Part shown: one piece after another, positions 15,014-18,984 of the stretch | Layout: every line of letters begins with the position of its first letter | How positions within the stretch are numbered: the stretch's first letter is position 1 | Assembly (NCBI GenBank): GCA_945787595.1 | Contig: CALZJV010000149.1 | Coordinates: forward strand, 1 to 18,984 | From: an uncultured Desulfobacterales bacterium | GTDB taxonomy: Bacteria > Desulfobacterota > Desulfobacteria > Desulfobacterales > JAFDCJ01 | Length of the DNA: 18,984 bases | Direction: 5' to 3' | Made by a program: the position numbers and the translations under genes | The notes under the pieces: generated by a model | Databases searched by the model: none | What the model was told of the DNA's origin: nothing | Seen by the model: only the letters and a program-made list of their open reading frames with translations

Positions 15014-16182
15014 AGATTTTGGATGAAACCATTGCCGCTGCCAAACAGGCAGCCATTGAAGTCCTCCTGCATAACCTGCGCGGCCCATTCCGGGGACTTC
15101 CCCGAACCGCAGGTTGGGGCTACCCGGAACCCTATACCCGCGATCTGCTGATCGCGTCGCTGGGCATGCTGTTGAGCCGGGAACAAAGGCTCGTCAACGC
15201 TGTGCGAAAAGTGCTGACCGTTCTCGCGCGAAATCAAACGAAACGCGGGCACATTCCTTCCCTGGTAAATGATCCCGGTAACCGGGGAGCCAGCGATACA
15301 ACCCCTTTGTTTATTCTGGCACTCGGCTTTTACAGAAACGTTTCCGGAGAAGGTGATTTCCTCGAAGATGCCGCCCGGCGCGCAATGCGGTGGATGGACT
15401 ATCAGAGTCCCGACGACAGTGTCATGGTCGCCCAAATGCCTACCACCGATTGGCGGGACGAACAGTGGGTGATGGGTTTCGGACTTTTTGTCAACACAGT
15501 TGTCTACGGCTATTTGCGCCTTTACGGTGAACATGAAAAGGCGCTAATACTCAAATCCCTGATGTCCGGACTTACGGTCACTGCCGACAAACGGCACAAG
15601 CATGTACATGATGGGCTGCGGCTGGCAGAAAAGCCGTATTTCGCGCTCTCGTCCTTCAAAATTTACAGCAACGAGCGCTTCGACCTGCTGGGCAACAGCC
15701 TGGCCATTCTTACAGGCCTTACATCGCCAAGACAGGCGGGGAAAATCATTGCGTGGGTCGAGGCCGAATGCCGCGAGTTGCGCGCCAAAGGCGACCTGGC
15801 TCTCGCGCTGCCGCCGAATCTCTTTCCGTACATTCGTCCGGACGATCCCGACTGGCTGTCGCGCTTCGATCGCTACAATCGTCCCGGAATGTACCACAAC
15901 GGCGGCATCTGGCCGTTCATCTGCGGCTTCTATATTGCGGCCGCCGTGGCCGCCGGGAGAATGCGCATCGCCGAAAGGAATCTGAAGGCGTTGGCCGAAG
16001 CTGTCAAAATGGCCGCCAGCCCGGAACTTGCCTTTGGCTTCAACGAATACCTAAGCGCCCAAGATGGACTTCCGCGCGGTCAGGATTGGCAGACCTGGTC
16101 GGCCGCTATGTTCATCTACGCAGCTGAGTGTGTCGAACGCGGCCAAACACCATTTTTCGACAAAATTCGCGCCGCTTCATAA
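15010..16182 (+). CDS. (alpha/alpha)6 glycosidase-like protein, GH100 neutral invertase/debranching-enzyme type
   Basis: A 390-residue soluble (alpha/alpha)6-barrel protein. Motifs resembling GH100 alkaline/neutral invertase and amylo-alpha-1,6-glucosidase are GWGYPEPYTRDLL at about 36-48 (Asp of YTRD as candidate acid), DEQWVMGFGLFVNTVVYGYL, KIYSNERFDLLGNSLA, YNRPGMYHNGGIWPFICGFY at about 293-312, and FGFNEYLSAQDGLPRGQDWQTWSAAM near the C terminus (Glu of FNEYL as candidate base). GTG 15010-15012 overlaps the glycosyltransferase stop (GTGA), so it is translationally coupled. It resembles the second barrel domain type in the chimeric glycosyltransferase upstream only in fold. Likely hydrolyses, phosphorolyses or trims the glycoside made or used by the operon; substrate unknown. 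Confidence 0.78.
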   Translation: MKILDETIAAAKQAAIEVLLHNLRGPFRGLPRTAGWGYPEPYTRDLLIASLGMLLSREQRLVNAVRKVLTVLARNQTKRGHIPSLVNDPGNRGASDTTPLFILALGFYRNVSGEGDFLEDAARRAMRWMDYQSPDDSVMVAQMPTTDWRDEQWVMGFGLFVNTVVYGYLRLYGEHEKALILKSLMSGLTVTADKRHKHVHDGLRLAEKPYFALSSFKIYSNERFDLLGNSLAILTGLTSPRQAGKIIAWVEAECRELRAKGDLALALPPNLFPYIRPDDPDWLSRFDRYNRPGMYHNGGIWPFICGFYIAAAVAAGRMRIAERNLKALAEAVKMAASPELAFGFNEYLSAQDGLPRGQDWQTWSAAMFIYAAECVERGQTPFFDKIRAAS

Positions 16183-16456
16183 ATTGCGATACAACCTGGA
16201 TGTGATCGAATTCTGTCGCTTTCTTGCCTGCGTGTAATAAAAGTCTCGTGCCTTTGTGAATTATGCCAAGACGGTTTCGTTACTTTTCATCCTCTTTTTC
16301 GCGAATGCTTTGCAGTGGCACCGGGCAATGATGAAACATCTTTTGAGCCGGAGTGCATACGCTGCATTTACCAATGCCGGGATTGTAGGACCAGCTATAC
16401 CCCGGCATTAATTCTGGATTTTTCTCTAATAAATGATGGCGGCTTACCCCAGGTAA
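16183..16456. other. Intergenic region after the operon
   Basis: No gene supported. The stem-loop at 16373-16409 is the only structured element seen; the PiT remnant begins abruptly at its right side. Confidence 0.5.
16373..16409 (+). terminator. Inverted repeat after the operon, possible terminator
   Basis: AATGCCGGG (16373-16381) and CCCGGCATT (16401-16409) form a perfect 9-bp stem; TAG/CTA in the loop may extend it. ATTTTT follows 12 bases later, too far for a classical Rho-independent site. It lies about 190 bp after the last operon gene. Confidence 0.35.
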
Positions 16457-16962
16457 ATCATTTTAAGAAACTTTACCAATTGGATCTATAGTGGAAAATT
16501 GGAGCAGATTAAGAAAGAATTGCTTGAGAACCCAAAACCCCAGATTTTGCAAAGCATTCACAGCTTAAAAACGGATTTGTTGGGGCCGGGCAGTTGACCG
16601 TGTTCAGTGCATCGGTGGTGGGCGGCTTAAGCATTGCCTTGGGTATTCTCACCTTCAGCCGGGGAGTCATGGAAACGGTTGGGAATAAGTTGGTGCGCCT
16701 GGATCCTTTTTCAGCCCTGGTGGTGGTTTTGGCAGAGGGCCTGACGGTTCATTTATATACATTCGTCGGGGTTCCGGTTTCGACGTCTCAGGCGGTGATC
16801 GGGGCCATCCTGGGCGTGGGGGTCGTCAAAGGGGTCAACACGGTCAGTCGGCGAACGCTAACCAACATTTTGATCGGTTGGATGCTGACACCGGCGATTG
16901 CTTGTTTTATCGCCGTTGCACTTTACTTTGCTGTTAATCTTCGATTCATACCGGAACCCTGA
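16457..16962 (+). pseudogene. PiT-family inorganic phosphate transporter, 3' part, frameshifted
   Basis: The C-terminal half of a PiT permease, which imports phosphate with H+ or Na+. One frame from 16457 reads FTNWIYSGKLEQIKKELLENP and LKTDLLGPG before a stop. The next frame continues with AGQLTVFSASVVGGLSIALG, FSRGVMETVGNKL, GVPVSTSQAVIGAILGVG (the family's "P.STT/Q..vGailGvG" signature) and NILIGWMLTPAIACFIA. Adding one G in the GTTGGGGCC run at about 16580-16587 joins them as LLGAGQLTV. The N-terminal half with the first GANDxAN signature is absent and the frame is closed upstream by a TAA at 16454-16456. It is therefore broken twice: 5' deletion plus a one-base loss. Confidence 0.8.
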
Positions 16963-16981
16963 ATTAATGGCATAAATTTTC

Positions 16982-17212
16982 ATGGTGAATCATAATGAGG
17001 TAAAAGAGAGAGCAAAATTCAATCTTATTGCAATCTTTGAAAGCCAGAAAAATACCGTCGATCTATTTCTCCAAGAAAAGATCGTCAATATTTTCACTTA
17101 ATTCCAGAGTGAGCAATTCAGCCTGACACCCTCGCGGCATACCATGGAGAACTATCTGCAAAATTTAAGACGGGTCAGCGATGCATTTGTTCAGGAAATT
17201 AAAAAAAACTGA
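16982..17212 (+). pseudogene. Small ORF (76 codons) interrupted by an in-frame TAA
   Basis: From the ATG at 16982 the frame reads NEVKERAKFNLIAIFESQK, VDLFLQEKIVNIFT, then TAA at 17099-17101, and goes on in the same frame with FQSEQFSLTPSRHTMENYL and SDAFVQEIKKN to TGA at 17210-17212. Both sides look like one helical, charged cytoplasmic protein of about 76 residues; a single base change (for example GAA to TAA) explains the stop. It lies 19 bases after the PiT remnant and 13 bases before the MFS gene. The family is not recognised. Alternatively the first 39 codons are a short real ORF. Confidence 0.5.
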
Positions 17213-17225
17213 GGAATGAAGCCGG

Positions 17226-18473
17226 ATGAAACTTCTGATGAACAAGAATCTGGCGTTACTATTAAGCGGGCAGTTGGTCTCCCAGATCGGAGATAAATTC
17301 TACATGCTGGCCCTGGCAATCTGGGTGTTGCATACGACAAAATCCACTGCCATGATGGGAGGTGTTCTTTTTTGCTCTTTCTTTCCCACCTTCCTGATGG
17401 GGTTTGTTGCCGGCGCCGTTGTTGATAAATATGATCGTAAAAGCATCATCCTGGCGGCGGACTTTATCCGGGGCCTGGTGGTTGCGCTAGTGGCCTATCT
17501 TCATTATTTAAATCTTTTAAATATCTATGCCATTTATATTTCTCAGATACTGCTTTCGGTGTGTGCAGCTTTCTTTAATCCCGTCATACCGGCAGTAATT
17601 CCCCAAATTATCGAGAAAGGACGGTTGGCCCGGGCCAATTCCATGACAAGCTTCGTCAGGGGGTTTTCTTCTATGATCGGACCGGCATTGGGCGGTATTG
17701 CCGTGGCCACCTTGGGCTATACATCGGTATTTGCCTTTAATGCTGCCTCCTTTATCATTTCGGCGGTTTTCGAATGCTTCCTTGAAATTCCCGGCCATCA
17801 AAACAAGAAAGGCGAGCGTACCGGTATCATCGGAAGTGCCATCGAGGGATTAAGCTATATTTTCCAGCATAGATCATTGAGTATCATCCTCATCATGGTG
17901 GCGGCCATCCATTTTTTTGTGGGCTCGATCGAGGTACTTATGCCGGTTTTATCAGGCCAATTCGCCGGAACCAGCGCTAAAAACCTGGGATACATCCAGA
18001 CATTTTTCGGACTCGGTACAGTCTTAATGGCGCTGATGATCAGCTTTTACAATATCAATGGAAAGGAAGTCGGATTGTTATTCGGCGGCATAGGTGCTTT
18101 CGGATCCGTTTGCCTTATAATTGCATACCTCTCCACTGCTGCAATAAATAATGTTGTGTTCTACCTGGGGCCTTTCCTCTTTTTAGGTTCGTTTATTATC
18201 CTGGCGGCAACCTGTTTTCGAACCATCCTCCAAAAAGATGTCGCCAATGAAATGGCTGGCAGGGTGTTCGGCGCCGCCGGCACGATCGGCGACATATCCA
18301 TTCCCATCGCCATGCTGGCATATGGATTTCTACTCAAACTTATTAGCTGCGGCTTGTTGTTGGCTGTCACCGGCGTCTTTTTAACGCTGCTGAGCGGTAT
18401 TTTTTACCTTCGTTATCGCCGCATTGAGGTGTCTGAAAAAGGACAGCTGGCAGTTGGACCAAATATTTCATAA
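17226..18473 (+). CDS. MFS efflux transporter (MefA/EntS-like, MFS_3 type)
   Basis: A 415-residue inner-membrane protein with about 12 hydrophobic segments. The N-terminal GQLVSQIGDKFYMLALAIWV and the loop 2-3 motif GAVVDKYDRKSIILAAD at about 62-78 (variant of GxxxDRxGRR) are typical of the MFS_3 group, which includes macrolide efflux MefA and enterobactin exporter EntS. RANSMTSFVRGFSSMIGPALGG marks TM5 (the antiporter-type motif C region). C-terminal half has AGRVFGAAGTIGDISIPIAML. The likely role is proton-driven export of a drug or metabolite; substrate unknown. A GAGGAATGAAG ribosome site precedes the ATG. The gene is intact beside broken neighbours and convergent with ispF. Confidence 0.88.
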   Translation: MKLLMNKNLALLLSGQLVSQIGDKFYMLALAIWVLHTTKSTAMMGGVLFCSFFPTFLMGFVAGAVVDKYDRKSIILAADFIRGLVVALVAYLHYLNLLNIYAIYISQILLSVCAAFFNPVIPAVIPQIIEKGRLARANSMTSFVRGFSSMIGPALGGIAVATLGYTSVFAFNAASFIISAVFECFLEIPGHQNKKGERTGIIGSAIEGLSYIFQHRSLSIILIMVAAIHFFVGSIEVLMPVLSGQFAGTSAKNLGYIQTFFGLGTVLMALMISFYNINGKEVGLLFGGIGAFGSVCLIIAYLSTAAINNVVFYLGPFLFLGSFIILAATCFRTILQKDVANEMAGRVFGAAGTIGDISIPIAMLAYGFLLKLISCGLLLAVTGVFLTLLSGIFYLRYRRIEVSEKGQLAVGPNIS

Positions 18474-18515
18474 TGGGTTGATCCGTATGTAGAGATAAGT
18501 TACAACCATCGACTT

Positions 18516-18983
18516 TCATTCAACCAGCACCACACACATAGCCCCGATGCCCTCCCCTTTTCCAATAATCCCCAGTCCCTCGGTGGTGGTGGCTTTAATA
18601 TTGACACAGTCGGGATCAAGGTTAACGGCTGCCGCCAGATTCTGCTGCATGCTCTTGCGGTAGGAACCTATTTTAGGGCCTTCAGCAAAAATAATGGTGT
18701 CTATATTGCGGATAGAAAAGCCTTTTTCGCGAACCATTAGGTTCGTTTGGGCAAGAAGCGTTAAACTGGATATATCTTTATATTTTGGATCGGTATCCGG
18801 AAAATGCATACCGATATCACCCAACCCGGCTGCACCCAATAAAGCGTCGCATACAGCGTGCACCAGGACATCTGCATCCGAATGGCCCAGCAATCCTTTA
18901 TCAAAGGGAATGACAGTGCCTCCCAACACCAGTTTTCGTCCCGTCACCAGCCGGTGGACATCATACCCTATTCCGGTTCGCAT
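18516..18983 (-). CDS. ispF: IspF, 2-C-methyl-D-erythritol 2,4-cyclodiphosphate synthase
   Basis: Fifth enzyme of the non-mevalonate (MEP) isoprenoid pathway: it closes CDP-ME-2-phosphate to ME-2,4-cyclodiphosphate and releases CMP. It works as a trimer with Zn and Mg at subunit interfaces. The 155-residue product is full length (family 155-160). Metal ligands are D8 and H10 in GYDVH and H42 in VLVH, with GHSDADVL at 33-40, DIGMHFPDTDPKY at 56-68, and the C-terminal ATTTEGLGIIGKGEGIGA block that binds the cytidine and cyclodiphosphate. The ATG is at 18981-18983, one base from the window edge, so an upstream partner such as ispD or cysS would lie outside. No sign of decay. Confidence 0.96.
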   Translation of the reverse strand: MRTGIGYDVHRLVTGRKLVLGGTVIPFDKGLLGHSDADVLVHAVCDALLGAAGLGDIGMHFPDTDPKYKDISSLTLLAQTNLMVREKGFSIRNIDTIIFAEGPKIGSYRKSMQQNLAAAVNLDPDCVNIKATTTEGLGIIGKGEGIGAMCVVLVE

Positions 18984-18984
18984 T

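Noticed and set aside
1..18984. CRISPR array, tRNA or rRNA genes
   Set aside because: No regularly spaced identical repeats and no cloverleaf or rRNA-conserved segments were seen on either strand.

Overview
The window looks like a piece of a mid-GC, Gram-negative bacterial chromosome, most likely a Desulfobacterota (deltaproteobacterial) type. This is inferred from protein style, from a TrkH/PiT/MTHFR-like gene mix, and from AT-rich intergenic repeat tracts made of GAAAT/CGAA-type words; no rRNA or tRNA is present to confirm it. Housekeeping genes bound it: uvrB (minus strand, running off the left edge) and ispF (minus strand, complete, at the right edge).

Left part (1-7400) is a decaying accessory region. 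After uvrB comes a ~190-bp MITE-like element with 12-bp terminal inverted repeats and a 7-bp direct repeat. Next are two gene remnants placed tail to tail: the 3' part of a D-cysteine desulfhydrase-type PLP enzyme, and the core-binding domain of a tyrosine recombinase carrying an in-frame stop. Two intact minus-strand genes follow, an EamA/DMT permease and a short MetF-like (methylenetetrahydrofolate reductase family) protein. Then comes trkH, which is cut in two by a 351-bp element with hairpins at both ends and no target duplication. Removing the element would restore a 482-residue TrkH. The 1.46-kb stretch upstream of trkH holds only small or broken frames.

Middle part (7400-16200) is a carbohydrate locus. 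A plus-strand glycosyltransferase has lost its middle, so a GT4 N-lobe is joined in frame to the C-terminal part of an (alpha/alpha)6 domain. A 33-codon scrap of another GT4 enzyme follows, and then a convergent GH130-type glycoside phosphorylase/hydrolase. Downstream is a tight, intact four-gene plus-strand operon: a NagB-like/PIG-L fusion, a stand-alone PIG-L deacetylase, a GT4 glycosyltransferase and a GH100-like (alpha/alpha)6 protein. The genes overlap at TTGA and GTGA junctions. Together they suggest synthesis or turnover of an amino-sugar-containing glycoside or oligosaccharide. This is the best candidate for an undescribed pathway here, because the NagB-like domain lacks the canonical catalytic Asp next to its conserved His.

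Right part (16200-18984) has a 5'-truncated and frameshifted PiT phosphate permease, a small frame interrupted by TAA, an intact MFS exporter and ispF. At least seven broken or rearranged coding units lie in 19 kb, so genome decay and small non-autonomous mobile elements are the main theme.
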